DNA of 64,000 nucleotides from Bacillus sp. EB600 (GTDB taxonomy: Bacteria > Bacillota > Bacilli > Bacillales > Cytobacillaceae), in contig NZ_JAEVLT010000021.1 in NCBI RefSeq assembly GCF_024494385.1, positions 1 through 64,000 of the forward strand. Direction: 5' to 3'. The first letter of the stretch is position 1. Each line of letters begins with the position of its first letter. The notes beneath the pieces were generated by a model that made no database searches, was not told the DNA's origin, and saw only the letters and a program-made list of their open reading frames with translations. Positions 30,032 to 39,589 of this stretch are shown piece after piece. The translations under genes were made by a program, and so were the position numbers.

Positions 30032-30060
30032 GTAAATCTACTTTACATGGAGGGGAAAAA

Positions 30061-30399
30061 ATGAGACACATTATTGATAAGACATTTAACTGTGAAAAAG
30101 AATTGTCACTCGCTGTAATTGGAGGGAAATGGAAAATGCTTATTTTATGGCATCTAGGTAAAGAGGGAACCAAACGATTTAACGAACTGAAGTCCCTTAT
30201 GCCAGGTATTACCCAAAGAATGCTCGTTAATCAACTAAGAGAGCTAGAAGAAGACCTCATTGTCCATCGTGAAGTCTACCCAGTTGTACCACCAAAAGTG
30301 GAATATTCACTGACCGAGCATGGGGAAAGTCTGATGCCAATTCTTGAGTCTATGTATCAATGGGGGAAAAATTATATGGAAACGGTTTTAAAAAACTAA
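30061..30399 (+). CDS. hxlR: HxlR-family formaldehyde-responsive regulator
   Basis: A 112-residue HxlR-type winged-helix regulator ([37 protein letters not shown], beta wing [17 protein letters not shown]). In B. subtilis HxlR activates hxlAB in response to formaldehyde, and Cys11 with Lys13 form the methylene cross-link that senses it. Here the N-terminus reads NCEKEL with Cys at 11 and Lys at 13, exactly the sensing pair. ATG after ATGGAGGGG. It is divergent from the aldolase paralogue across a duplicated repeat region and 24 kb from hxlA, so it may regulate in trans. Subfamily is secure; identity as the formaldehyde sensor is well supported but not proven. Confidence 0.9.
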   Translation: MRHIIDKTFNCEKELSLAVIGGKWKMLILWHLGKEGTKRFNELKSLMPGITQRMLVNQLRELEEDLIVHREVYPVVPPKVEYSLTEHGESLMPILESMYQWGKNYMETVLKN

Positions 30400-30857
30400 A
30401 AGAATAACCAAACCCATCTAATAATATAGCCTAAGAATTAACAACAATTCCCCCTTTGTCCCCTTTCTTTCGTTATCATGTTATGAGGATATGAGTGTAA
30501 CACTACAATAAGCATTCACTGATCAAGTTAGAAAAAACAAAATAAACTAAATGATTGAAAAATAAAAAACCATACCTAACTTGGTCAGAATATCCAATAT
30601 TTTGCCCTTCCCCTAATTCAACGGGGCTATTTTTTTCCTCTAAATAATATTTGACCATTTTTTCCTTAAACGAGGTTTTATAGATTTCCTTTATATTCCA
30701 AATTTATCTTAGTGTATATCTTTAAGGTATACATTTTCTCACTTTATATTAGAAAAGTGTGTTCTTGTTAAAAATCATTATGTGCCTAATAATAACAATT
30801 AATACAACATGGATGAGGCGAAATTTTTATAGAGTGAGGATATGAAAGGAGGAGACT
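30400..30857. other. intergenic with possible terminator
   Basis: CCCC-TAATTCAAC-GGGG followed by TATTTTTTT (about 30612-30636) may terminate hxlR. No gene otherwise. Confidence 0.4.
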
Positions 30858-31742
30858 ATGAAACTAAGAGTTTCAGCAGTACAATACCATCTCCATACAA
30901 TAAGTTCATTCGAAGAATTTTCCAAACAAGTAGAACATTATATTAAAACAGCTGAAGAATTTAATTCAGATTTTATTTTGTTTCCTGAGTTTTTCACCAC
31001 ACAGCTATTGTCTATTGGCACTAAACAAGGACATCCCTTGACTATTCAAGATCTTCCAGATTTTACAGAACAGTATCAATCTTTATTTAAAAATTTTGCG
31101 ATTCAGAAAAAGATGCATATTATTGGTGGAACCCATGTCCTTCGTAAAGGAGACCAGTTATTCAACGTTTCTCACTTATTCTATCCAGATGGAAGAGTTG
31201 CGGAACAATCAAAGCTTCATCTTACTCCAACTGAAATGAAAGAATGGAACCTGACTCCTGGTGAAAACCTGATAGTATTCAAAACTGATAAAGGTACAAT
31301 TGCTATGTTGACCTGCTATGATATTGAATTTCCAGAGATAGTTCGGATGGCGAAAGCAAAGGGTGCAGATATAATTTTCTGTCCTTCTTGTACCGACGAT
31401 CGTCATGGATTCCATCGTGTCCGTTACACCAGTCATGCAAGGACAATAGAAAATCAAATCTATGTAGTAACCACCGGCACAGTAGGTTCCCTTCCTACGA
31501 TTGACTTTATGCGAGCGAATTTTGGTCAAGCGGCAGTGATTACACCAAACGATATTCACTTTCCCCCACGCGGTATCCTAGTAGAAGGTGAATTGAATCA
31601 AGATATGGTTGTAACAGCTGATTTAAATTTGGAACTGTTATACCAAGTTCGTGAAAGTGGTTCTGTCACCACATGGCGGGATCGCCGTACAGATTTATAT
31701 CCAGATTGGGAACCTAAAAAAAGCTCACTGCTCACATATTAG
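30858..31742 (+). CDS. carbon-nitrogen (nitrilase-fold) hydrolase
   Basis: A 294-residue nitrilase-superfamily amidohydrolase with the full catalytic triad: E44 (LFPEFF), K119 (QSKLHLTPTE) and C153 (LTCYDIEFPE). Such enzymes hydrolyse amides or N-carbamoyl amines, or act with a GNAT partner. In B. subtilis YhcX and many other proteins an acetyltransferase domain and this hydrolase domain are fused; here the hydrolase overlaps the ribosome site of a separate acetyltransferase gene. ATG after AAAGGAGGAG. First of a tight three-gene operon (30.86-33.12 kb). Substrate unknown. Confidence 0.92.
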   Translation: MKLRVSAVQYHLHTISSFEEFSKQVEHYIKTAEEFNSDFILFPEFFTTQLLSIGTKQGHPLTIQDLPDFTEQYQSLFKNFAIQKKMHIIGGTHVLRKGDQLFNVSHLFYPDGRVAEQSKLHLTPTEMKEWNLTPGENLIVFKTDKGTIAMLTCYDIEFPEIVRMAKAKGADIIFCPSCTDDRHGFHRVRYTSHARTIENQIYVVTTGTVGSLPTIDFMRANFGQAAVITPNDIHFPPRGILVEGELNQDMVVTADLNLELLYQVRESGSVTTWRDRRTDLYPDWEPKKSSLLTY

Positions 31743-31753
31743 GGGTGAATATA

Positions 31754-32416
31754 GTGTATAAAAAAGAGTTTTTTGTTTTCGATCAGAATCGTCCTATCCC
31801 GTCTGTAATTCGAAATTATAAAGAAAAGGACTTTTCAGATTTAATCCGCGTTCAACAGGAAAGTTTTCCTCCACCATTTCCTCCAGAATTATGGTGGAAT
31901 AGGGAACAATTGTATAATCATGTTACTTTATTCCCTGATGGTGCCCTTTGCATAGAAATTGATGGTAAAATTACAGGTTCAATGACTGGAATGTTGGTTG
32001 ATTTTAATTCCAAACATCCGGAACATACATGGGAAGAAATTACGGACAATGGTTATATTCGGAACCATAAGCCCGATGGTAATACGCTCTATGTCGTGGA
32101 TATTAGCGTGAGTCCATCCTATCGAAAACTCGGATTAGGAAAATGGCTAATGTTATCGATGTATGAAGTCGTTGTTCAAATAGGACTGGACCAATTGCTA
32201 GGCGGAGGAAGAATGCCTGGATATCATAAAAAGGTGAATGAGATGACGCCGGACCAATACTTGAAATCTGTTATAAAAGGTGAAATAAAAGACCCTGTTA
32301 TCACCTTCCTGCTTCGATGTGGTCGTACCCCCGTTCAGGTAGTTGCAAACTACTTGGAAGATGAAGAATCGTGTAATTTTGGGACACTAATGGAATGGAA
32401 AAATCCCTTTTTCTGA
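31754..32416 (+). CDS. GNAT-family N-acetyltransferase
   Basis: A 220-residue GNAT acetyltransferase. The acetyl-CoA-binding motif A is VVDISVSPSYRKLGLGKWLM. It resembles the N-terminal acetyltransferase half of YhcX-type GNAT/nitrilase fusion proteins (RNYKEKDFSDLIRVQQESFPPPFP, GGGRMPGYHK). Translation probably begins at GTG 31754, 9 nt after AGGGG, which overlaps the hydrolase stop; an earlier in-frame GTG at 31745 is too close. It is likely translationally coupled to the hydrolase. Together they could acylate and deacylate an amine or amino acid. Confidence 0.85.
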   Translation: MYKKEFFVFDQNRPIPSVIRNYKEKDFSDLIRVQQESFPPPFPPELWWNREQLYNHVTLFPDGALCIEIDGKITGSMTGMLVDFNSKHPEHTWEEITDNGYIRNHKPDGNTLYVVDISVSPSYRKLGLGKWLMLSMYEVVVQIGLDQLLGGGRMPGYHKKVNEMTPDQYLKSVIKGEIKDPVITFLLRCGRTPVQVVANYLEDEESCNFGTLMEWKNPFF

Positions 32417-32444
32417 TTAATATCATAACAAGGAGAGAGTGAAA

Positions 32445-33116
32445 ATGGAATATTATAGAATTACAAGTATACAAGATCCTTTCTTTAAACAATTACATCA
32501 ATTAATGCAAGCAGTATTCCCTTCAGAAGAAGTGCTAGAATTTGATCTGTGGAAAGAGCCTTTGGAAGACCCTGATATTCGTGTTTTTGTTGCAGTTCAA
32601 AATAAGAAAGTATTAGGTGCGACAGAGTACCGTTATTATGAAGACTTTAATATCGCAATGACAGATTTTACGATTATTGGTCAGGCTGGTCTCGGCATCG
32701 GTCCATTTTTATCTAATATGAGGCTAAATGATTTGAACCTTTTGGTGGAAAAAAATGGAAATAAGTTATTTGGTATGTTTGCCGAAATCTACGATCCTTA
32801 CCAAGTAGACCATTATGAATTTGGCAGTGTTAAGCCTATGGATCCATATGTCCGCCGTGAGGTATTGTCTCATCTTGGTTATAAGCGTCTTGATTTTCCT
32901 TATGTCCATCCATCCTGGAACAATGATGGGGAATCCGTAACAGGAATTGACCTTTGTTTTCTTCCAGTTAAAGAAAGTATCAATGAATTACAAACGGAGC
33001 TTATTGTAAGGTTTTTAAAACGATACTACACAATTTTATCGAATAGACCAAAATCATGGTATACAATGATCGAGAACCTAGAAAGGATCGATACTGTTAC
33101 ACTTTTACCAATTTAG
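32445..33116 (+). CDS. GNAT-like acetyltransferase, second copy
   Basis: A 223-residue protein of the GNAT superfamily judged from FVAVQNKKVLGATEYRYYEDFNIAMTDFTI and the following GLGIGPFLSNMRLNDLNLLVE, although the usual Q/RxxGxG/A pattern is weak. It is not closely similar to the preceding acetyltransferase. ATG at 32445 lies 9 nt after AAGGAG. It closes the three-gene operon with the nitrilase-fold hydrolase. Substrate unknown. Confidence 0.7.
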   Translation: MEYYRITSIQDPFFKQLHQLMQAVFPSEEVLEFDLWKEPLEDPDIRVFVAVQNKKVLGATEYRYYEDFNIAMTDFTIIGQAGLGIGPFLSNMRLNDLNLLVEKNGNKLFGMFAEIYDPYQVDHYEFGSVKPMDPYVRREVLSHLGYKRLDFPYVHPSWNNDGESVTGIDLCFLPVKESINELQTELIVRFLKRYYTILSNRPKSWYTMIENLERIDTVTLLPI

Positions 33117-33389
33117 TAGGAAGTTTTTATCCCAAATACGGAAACAAGTAGAAGACTTATGGACATAGTAAAAGTGGAAAAAGTCGTGACATATTATTCT
33201 GATAGATACTCAATAAAAGAGAAAATTTAAATGGAATTTTTGTGAAAAATATAGACTAACTATTTTTCATTCTATTTTTGCCTTGATACCTTTATTGACT
33301 ATTTAACACTTATCATTTTTTTACCTTCTAAGCTCATTCACAGATATACGAAGAAAAAAAGTGAATATCATACTTTATTTTAGGTGTAG

Positions 33390-34435
33390 CTGTTCTGCCG
33401 GATCTTGATTTCAAAGAGTTATCCAAAGAAAACGAAAAACTAAAAACCTATTAGGTGAATAAGACCTTGAAATAGCAATTCTACGGGATTTAATAAAAAA
33501 GCAAAACCTTCACTCACTGAAAAACTTGAAGTAGCTGATAAATGGATAAAAAAGGATATTCCATTTTTAAAGTGCTCAAAATTATCGGAATTCCTCGTTC
33601 CACCTATTATTATCAAAAGAACTATCGTGTGGAAGAGAAAAAGGTGAGTGAGGGACGTCCATCATCAGGTCATTCCTTCAAAGAGAATGGTCAAAAAGTT
33701 TCAGACGAACAAATCAAAGAAGTTTTATTAAAGGAAATTGCAGGCGATGGTGATAACTATGGCTACCGCAAGTAAACAAAAGTACTTCGTCTGAAATACA
33801 AACTGATTATTAACAAGAAATAAGTCTATCGTTTACGCAAGGAACTTGGGATCTTACGACCCCAGCGACAAAAGAAAGTCTCCTATTCTAGGAAACTAGC
33901 ACGGAATCGCATTATTAAAGGATCCAATCACCTTTGGGAAGCTGATATTAAATATGGAAATGTCGAAGGAGAAGATCGCTTTTTCTTTGTGATGTCCATC
34001 ATCGATGTCTTTGACAGAGGAATCATAGCCTATCACATGGGATTAAGCTGCGATGTAAAACAGACTTTGAAAAGAGCCATACTGAAACGCCAACAATTCG
34101 ATAAACTGGAAAAATCCGTGATTCGAACAGACAATGGGCCACAGTTTATTTCCCATACCTTCGAAGAGTTTTGTGAAAAATCTAAAATTGAACACGAAAG
34201 AATACCACCAAGAAGGTCAAATATGAACACTTATATTGAGTCTTTTCATCGAATTTTTGAAGATGATCGCCTATCCGGATGGCAATTTGAAACCTATGCT
34301 GAGGCCTACCGGGAAGTTACCAATTTTATGATCTACTATAACTACAGACGTATGCATTCAATTCTTTTAGACTTATCACCAAAAGAATTCTATCAAAAGC
34401 AAGATTCTTTGGTTATAAAGGAGGTTCGGGTTTAG
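33390..34435 (+). pseudogene. IS3-family transposase remnant
   Basis: The plus strand carries an IS3-type OrfA tail (LDFKELSKENEKLK, EIAILRDLIKKQNP) and OrfB. OrfB has the DDE residues in order: D in LWEADIKYG, D in VIRTDNGPQF and E in NTYIESFHRIF. In-frame stops occur near 33452, 33774 and 33821, so the transposase is not expressed as one protein. 33117-33389 has no gene. Confidence 0.88.
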
Positions 34436-34512
34436 TGGGCTGTATTCATTCTTAGCATAGTCTAGTAAGTCCGAGAAAAATTTCACAGAGACGAAAGGAT
34501 TGGGATGAAACG

Positions 34513-35340
34513 ATGAAATGTGTTTCAATTGATTTAGATGGTACATTATTGAATTCTCAGCATGAAATATCCGAGGAAAATACGTTAGCCTTAAATGAAT
34601 TGCAAGATAAAGGTTATGAAATCATATTAAACACAGGTCGAGCTTACGCAGATATAATAAAAATCAAAGCTATACAAAACATGGAGGTTTCTATTTTTTG
34701 TTTAAATGGTTCTGTTTTATACTCAAAAACAAGAGAACTATTGTTCGAGACAACGATATCTATTACTTCCTATAAAGAAATATTCTCTACTTTACAAAAA
34801 TTAGGAGTATGGATTCTCGTATATACTAATTATGGTGGCTTCCCTTCCACTTTGCCTCCATTACATCATAAGAGTAATAAAGAATTATGCACTCTTTTCC
34901 ATGAATATAATTACGATGAAATATTAAACAAAGAAAATCTTAAAATCTACAAATTAATTGCATTGGTTCAGAATGAGCAACTAGAAAAAATTGAAGAAGT
35001 AAAAAGGGAATTAGCTAATAAATTTAATATAGCGATGGCTTCTTCCTTTCCTAATAATGTAGAAATAACTTCAAATGAGGCTCAAAAAGGAAGAGCTCTA
35101 TTACGCTACCAACATATCATGAATCTATCCTTTGAGGAGATTTATGCTTTCGGAGATGGCGGCAACGATCTCGCCCAATTCGAAGTAGCAACCACTTCTA
35201 TTGCGATGGGTAATGCCCCTATAAATATTCAACAAAAAGCTGATTTAGTAACAAAGACAAATGATGAAGATGGTTTTTCGTATGCAGTGCGCAACCTATT
35301 ACAATTAATAAAAACGCAAGAAATCAAACCTGTAATATGA
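34513..35340 (+). CDS. Cof-type HAD-IIB phosphatase
   Basis: A 275-residue HAD-superfamily hydrolase of the Cof/IIB class. Motif I is SIDLDGTLLNS with nucleophile D7 and acid D9; motif II threonine lies in LNTGRAY; the motif III Lys is in EAQKGRAL; motif IV is FGDGGNDLAQF. A type-IIB cap spans about 85-185. These act on sugar phosphates or FMN-like phosphates; substrate unknown. It ends two bases before a TnpB element remnant, the last codons forming the element's flank. ATG start with GGGATGAAACG upstream, a weak ribosome site. Confidence 0.92.
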   Translation: MKCVSIDLDGTLLNSQHEISEENTLALNELQDKGYEIILNTGRAYADIIKIKAIQNMEVSIFCLNGSVLYSKTRELLFETTISITSYKEIFSTLQKLGVWILVYTNYGGFPSTLPPLHHKSNKELCTLFHEYNYDEILNKENLKIYKLIALVQNEQLEKIEEVKRELANKFNIAMASSFPNNVEITSNEAQKGRALLRYQHIMNLSFEEIYAFGDGGNDLAQFEVATTSIAMGNAPINIQQKADLVTKTNDEDGFSYAVRNLLQLIKTQEIKPVI

Positions 35341-35342
35341 TA

Positions 35343-35884
35343 GTGAATGACCCCTCCTTAACACCCTTTCGGGTTGTTTTGAAGAAGGGGCTTCCCTAAT
35401 TCATCAACCGTAGCATAGTGGGGGTTTCCCACTATGTCTTACACAATCTCCACAGGCGTAGATTATACCGTTCGGACACAACCTTGCCCTACAGTAGTGA
35501 TTGATATTCAGTTTGCCACAAGCAATTCTTCTAATGCCTTTTGTAGGATGTTTAATGCAGCGTTTTAGTCCCGATCAATCACCGTCCCGCATTTGGTGCA
35601 AATATGAGTGCGAATAGAAAGAGACTTCTTTACTCGATTGTTACAACAAGAGCAATCTTGAGAAGTGAATTTTGGTTCTACCTTGATAAGCATACCACCA
35701 TATCTTTCACATTTATAAGCAAGCATGTTTCGGATATTTAGATTTTCTACAGCAATAACCGAATAATCTTCCGCTAAGTTGAAGCTTAATTTGTGAAGAA
35801 AGTCTTTTCGTTGGTTCGCACCTTTTTCATGGAATTTCCGAACTCACTGTACTTGTTTGATGTAGTTTGCAGACCCCTTTTTAT
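35343..35884 (-). mobile_element. IS605-group TnpB element, decayed copy 2
   Basis: Starts with the same right end as the other copies (GTGAATGACCCCTCC) and keeps the full scaffold region (GCGTAGATTATACCGTTCGG). The tnpB 3' part is damaged: about 70 bp were lost between two CATGTTTCGGA repeats that are present in the intact copy, and the sequence stops inside the KRRKFHEKVA-equivalent region. 35885-36146 has no gene beyond a small hairpin near 36090. Confidence 0.85.
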
Positions 35885-36146
35885 TTTTCAATCTTCACTC
35901 TTTGAATACATTGTTTACTGAGGTAAGATATCAAGTATTCAAAGTAACTTTCCATTCAAGTTTTCTTCTTAGAATATTTTAAATACTAATGATTTTCTTA
36001 GTATAGATAACCGCACTTTCCTGATGTCTATCCATTTTTAGAACAAGTTATTTTTTAGGACTTAGTAATTTTTGAAAAAGTAAAAAAAGAGGAGTTTTAT
36101 TCCTCTATGTCAAATTAGAATAGCAAACAGGAGGGGGAAAAGAAGA

Positions 36147-36377
36147 TTGACGCAGAGGGAACTTGGAGTGTTTATGATTCCAGTACATACTAAAGTCCAA
36201 TTAGAGAATGAGTTAAAGGAAATAAAAAATAAATACGAACAATTGAATCCTAATAAGGAAATCATATTAGATGTTAGACCGAACCTATCTGGCGTGGAAT
36301 TTAATGAGACTGAGGACATTAATTTTTATGTTACAGTATCATTAAAGCTAAAAGGAAAAGAAAAGACAATTAATTAG
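36147..36377 (+). CDS. small hypothetical protein
   Basis: A 76-residue unrecognised protein, charged, with an early predicted helix (VQLENELKEIKNKYEQL) and a C-terminal beta-like half (EDINFYVTVSLKLKGKEK). The TTG at 36147 is preferred because AGGAGGGGG lies about 9 nt upstream; the internal ATG at 36174 has no such site. It ends about 110 bp before the HU gene. Confidence 0.55.
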   Translation: MTQRELGVFMIPVHTKVQLENELKEIKNKYEQLNPNKEIILDVRPNLSGVEFNETEDINFYVTVSLKLKGKEKTIN

Positions 36378-36489
36378 GGTACAGGATTTCGTTTCCTTTT
36401 AGCTTTTAGCTAATTTTATAAAGGGACAGAAAATGATATGCTGATATCTCTACATAATATCCATTAATAAAAAGACGAGGTGTTTGAAT

Positions 36490-36762
36490 ATGAATAAGAC
36501 AGATTTAGTAAATGCTGTTGCAACACAAGCAGAACTAACAAAGAAAGATGCCACAGCAGCTGTGGATGCATTATTTGAAACGATTTCTAACACACTTGCT
36601 AAAGAAGAGAAAATCCAATTAATTGGATTTGGTACGTTTGAAGTCCGTGAACGTTCAGCTCGAAAAGGGCGTAATCCACAAACAGGTGAAGAAATAGATA
36701 TTGCTGCTTCTAAAGTTCCAGCTTTTAAACCGGGAAAAGAATTAAAAGAAGCTGTTAAATAA
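36490..36762 (+). CDS. HU-family DNA-binding protein
   Basis: A 90-residue HU homologue, a nucleoid protein that bends DNA non-specifically. The sequence is canonical: [10 protein letters not shown], then [20 protein letters not shown] (DNA-gripping arm with RNP) and [18 protein letters not shown] at 36490 after ACGAGGTG; an upstream TTG at 36484 is less likely. Strong terminator at 36839. Being among mobile-element debris it may be an accessory copy. Confidence 0.95.
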   Translation: MNKTDLVNAVATQAELTKKDATAAVDALFETISNTLAKEEKIQLIGFGTFEVRERSARKGRNPQTGEEIDIAASKVPAFKPGKELKEAVK

Positions 36763-36838
36763 GTTGGTATCTATAATGGAGCAAAATTGGAATATTGATT
36801 AGGAAAGAATCATTCTACAAAAGCCAATCCTAAAAACT

Positions 36839-36868
36839 AGGCCCTCTTGAGTATAAGAGGGCTTTATT
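36839..36868 (+). terminator. HU terminator
   Basis: AGCCCTCTT/AAGAGGGCT perfect stem, then TTATTCTT. Confidence 0.8.
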
Positions 36869-36878
36869 CTTGATATTC

Positions 36879-36966
36879 TTATGACAGCTCTCTTTGTATT
36901 TTATAAATGGTATTACGAGCAACACCAACTTCACGATGAATATCCATAACACTCATACCTGATTCC
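36879..36966 (-). pseudogene. serine resolvase C-terminal scrap
   Basis: The minus strand encodes the helix-turn-helix tail of a Tn3-type resolvase/invertase, GMSVMDIHREVGVARNTIYK, ending QRELS and a stop. The catalytic domain is absent. Confidence 0.75.
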
Positions 36967-37020
36967 TACAAATGTTACTCTTATTGAACACAAATATGAT
37001 TATTCAGAGGACTTAAAAAA

Positions 37021-37217
37021 ATGAGAAAAGCAAAAGTTGCAGTGTAGGAGGAATACGATGAATATTTATGAGCAGGGAATCAAGTGGATATTGTAGAAGT
37101 TCTTATATGCACCACTGAAGAGATACAGTGAAAGTGAATTTTTACAACACGTGTTATTGATATTGTTAAAGAAGGGCTAGAAGTTTTTGTAGTATTTATT
37201 TATAAATCCGTATTTAA
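37021..37217. repeat. 0.2-kb direct repeat, copy A
   Basis: About 195 bp sharing roughly 85-90% identity with 38199-38392 (for example GGGAATCAAGTGGATATTGT and ACACGTGTTATTGATATTGT). Each begins with an AGGAGG-like site and reads as a stop-ridden coding fragment (YEQGIKWIL, LKRYSESEF) that I do not recognise. Hairpin CCCCTTG/CAAGGGG at 37243-37261. Confidence 0.7.
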
Positions 37218-37353
37218 ACGAGAAATTTAGGACATGCTAAAACCCCTTGATAGCCAAGGGGGGCTAAATTTGTCAACTTCCTAGAGTTACGATAACTAGA
37301 AATGAATATAATATGGCAGTGAACACAAAATGTGATTTGTTAGAGTGTAGAAC

Positions 37354-37575
37354 TTAATTTACATTTTTCAAAGGCAAAAGGTCTTGTTTTACAAAAAATG
37401 AATTTGGCTTTTTTGCTTTAAGTTTGTCTAGTTCAAAAAAAAGTTTTTTATATTCAACAATAGATAATTCTCCATAAATATAACTTTTTTGAATATAATC
37501 TAGTAATTCATTGGCATGTAATGGGTTTCGTTCTTTTACTAGTTCAAAACGATGTATTAGGTTTTCTAATAACAT
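37354..37575 (-). CDS. YppF-like small protein
   Basis: A 73-residue protein resembling the YppF family of short Bacillus proteins (HANELLDYIQKSYIYGELSI, VEYKKLFFELDKLKA, KPNSF). Function of the family is unknown. Start at ATG 37575 is chosen over the GTG at 37584; the ribosome site is weak. Confidence 0.6.
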   Translation of the reverse strand: MLLENLIHRFELVKERNPLHANELLDYIQKSYIYGELSIVEYKKLFFELDKLKAKKPNSFFVKQDLLPLKNVN

Positions 37576-37780
37576 AGTAATCACTCATTTCATCGGTTTT
37601 TTTGAACAGTGTATGCGTTTACAATTAGTATAACATGTATATCGTTTTAAGTTTATTTTTTTGAAAATTCAAACACGAGGTATTTTTTTACATATTTATG
37701 ATAGGCATAGTGACAGGGTAGCTTCTCAAATCCGTAAGATAATTCACATAAAATGTAATTAACTATTCAAATCCTTCCTC

Positions 37781-38062
37781 TTGGCTCCTCTTCTCTATGT
37801 TGAAGTTATGGTCTCAAGTGTTCATCTTCAAGTTGCCGGAAACTCAGATTTTCGCACCGTTTGTGGTTTTACACAGGTTCCATCACTCAAAACCTTTGAG
37901 CGATTTGATCAAGTTATGATTGAAACGGGATTATGGAAAAAGGCCAGACAACTAATGGTTCAGTTTAATATTGAACATGGAATTATTGAGAAAGAGGAAC
38001 AATTGGCTGTCGATACGACACATGTCGAAGCTGAGGCTACCCTTCACGCCCCATTTGCATAA
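37781..38062 (+). pseudogene. IS5/IS1182-type transposase N-terminal scrap
   Basis: Reads NSDFRTVCGFTQVPSLKTFE, FDQVMIETGLW and EEQLAVDTTHVEAEA, matching the N-terminal DUF772 region and first catalytic Asp (VDTTHVEA) of IS5-group transposases. Truncated on both sides. Beyond it (38063-38170, minus strand) a short coiled-coil-like segment RSLRSAQKENKELREQLKF belongs to another unidentified element. Confidence 0.75.
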
Positions 38063-38198
38063 GTAAATTTTAGTTGCTCACGTAGCTCTTTATTTTCTTT
38101 TTGAGCAGAACGAAGCGATCGTAGGAATAATACAACATTTGTTGTAAGTGACGTATTCTAATTGTCATGATAATTTCACAGATTACTTTAAAAGAATT

Positions 38199-38392
38199 GA
38201 GAAAGGAAAAAGTTAAAGCGTAGGAGGAATATGATGATATTTATAAGCAGGGAATCAAGTGGATATTGTAGAAGTTCTTATACGCACTACTGAAGAGATA
38301 CAGTGAAAGTGAATTTTTTACTACACGTGTTATTGATATTGTTAAAGAAGTGCTAGAAGTTTTTGTAGTATTTTTTATAAATCCATATTAAT
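38199..38392. repeat. 0.2-kb direct repeat, copy B
   Basis: Partner of 37021-37217, same orientation, about 1.2 kb apart. Ends about 80 bp before the plasmid-type gene at 38475. Confidence 0.7.
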
Positions 38393-38474
38393 AGGGTTAT
38401 TCAGAGTACAAAAGGGTAATGGAAAACTGGCTTGTAGGATTCAAGGTAATTAAATAATTGAACGGGGGAGGAAT

Positions 38475-39485
38475 ATGCTGTCATCGGATGAAATAGAAAG
38501 AGAATTTAGACTTGAAGTGAAATCTAAGAAACTAGCAGCTTCGGGGGTCCATCACAAGACAGGGAAGCGTGGATATACGGGAACCATTATTTTTCCTTCT
38601 TCATTACTTAGGGGGAAAGAAAAACGTGAATACACAAAACCAGGAAAGGTGCGACAATACAATATGTTTACATCATTAACTGATTACGAAACGTTAATAT
38701 CTTATTCACCCGAAAGACAAAAGGATATTCTTATTAAATGGAGAGAGCAATTTCCTTCAAAAGAGATTATTGGAGCTTTAGGAATCAATCGTACTTCTTA
38801 TTATGAACTTCTTTATAAGCATGGAATTTTAGAAAGACCGAGTTCCTCAAAAGAGTATAAGGATGGACTGAAAAGAGATAAGCTCGAAGCAAAGCCTGAA
38901 GATATAATGAACTTCCAGGACTTAAAATTGCTGACGAAAGAAAAGCAGCTTCAAATATTGGATGATTACAATGAACGTTTTAATATGCCTACGGTTGCTA
39001 AGATTTGGGGGAAAGATGTTAAAAGCGTTTATAGTCTCCGATACACATTGAAAAAGAGCCTGGAAAAGGCAAAGAAAAAGGAAGCAAAAGTGAAAGAAAG
39101 TGTTGATGAGCATAAACAAATGGATTTGATTACAGGCATCGAGCCGAAAAAAGAAGAAATTTCGGGAGAAAATGAGACACTGACATCTGCAGAAACAGAG
39201 GAAGAATTAACAGATACTCAAAAAGAATTAGAAAAGTTAAAATTAATAGTAGAGCAGCAAGCTCAACTATTACGGAGTTTTATAGAATCTCAGCAAACTG
39301 CTGAATATGTAGCTACAGCTGTTGAGCCCGTTCAGGAATCTGTTCCTGCCTTTACTATGAAATTTGAAAAAGAGAATGAAGGGTTTATTCTCCATCAAGA
39401 TCTCAAACGATTTATAACGGTTTTAGAGAAAAATCCTGATATATTCAAAGTAGAAGTCAAGATTACAAGAATAGAAGAAATTTAA
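38475..39485 (+). CDS. plasmid-type DNA-binding/coiled-coil protein
   Basis: A 336-residue hydrophilic protein. The N-terminus (KLAASGVHHKTGKRGYTGTI, GKEKREYTKPGKVR) recalls proteins found on large Bacillus plasmids. Two helix-turn-helix-like segments follow: PSKEIIGALGINRTSYYELL (about 97-116) and MPTVAKIWGKDVKSVYSLRY (about 175-194). A strongly charged coiled coil spans about 195-275, and a beta-rich C-terminus carries GFILHQDLKRFITVLEKN. ATG after GGGGGAGG. I cannot assign a function; replication, partition or regulation on a plasmid are possibilities. Its presence suggests part of this region came from a plasmid. Confidence 0.65.
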   Translation: MLSSDEIEREFRLEVKSKKLAASGVHHKTGKRGYTGTIIFPSSLLRGKEKREYTKPGKVRQYNMFTSLTDYETLISYSPERQKDILIKWREQFPSKEIIGALGINRTSYYELLYKHGILERPSSSKEYKDGLKRDKLEAKPEDIMNFQDLKLLTKEKQLQILDDYNERFNMPTVAKIWGKDVKSVYSLRYTLKKSLEKAKKKEAKVKESVDEHKQMDLITGIEPKKEEISGENETLTSAETEEELTDTQKELEKLKLIVEQQAQLLRSFIESQQTAEYVATAVEPVQESVPAFTMKFEKENEGFILHQDLKRFITVLEKNPDIFKVEVKITRIEEI

Positions 39486-39589
39486 ATTTTTTGTTGAGCT
39501 AACTGATGCTTAGTTGAATAAAATTTTATAAAGTCGATTCCTAAATCGAAGATATAAAGCGATTATCTGTATCAGAGGTCATATCGACG

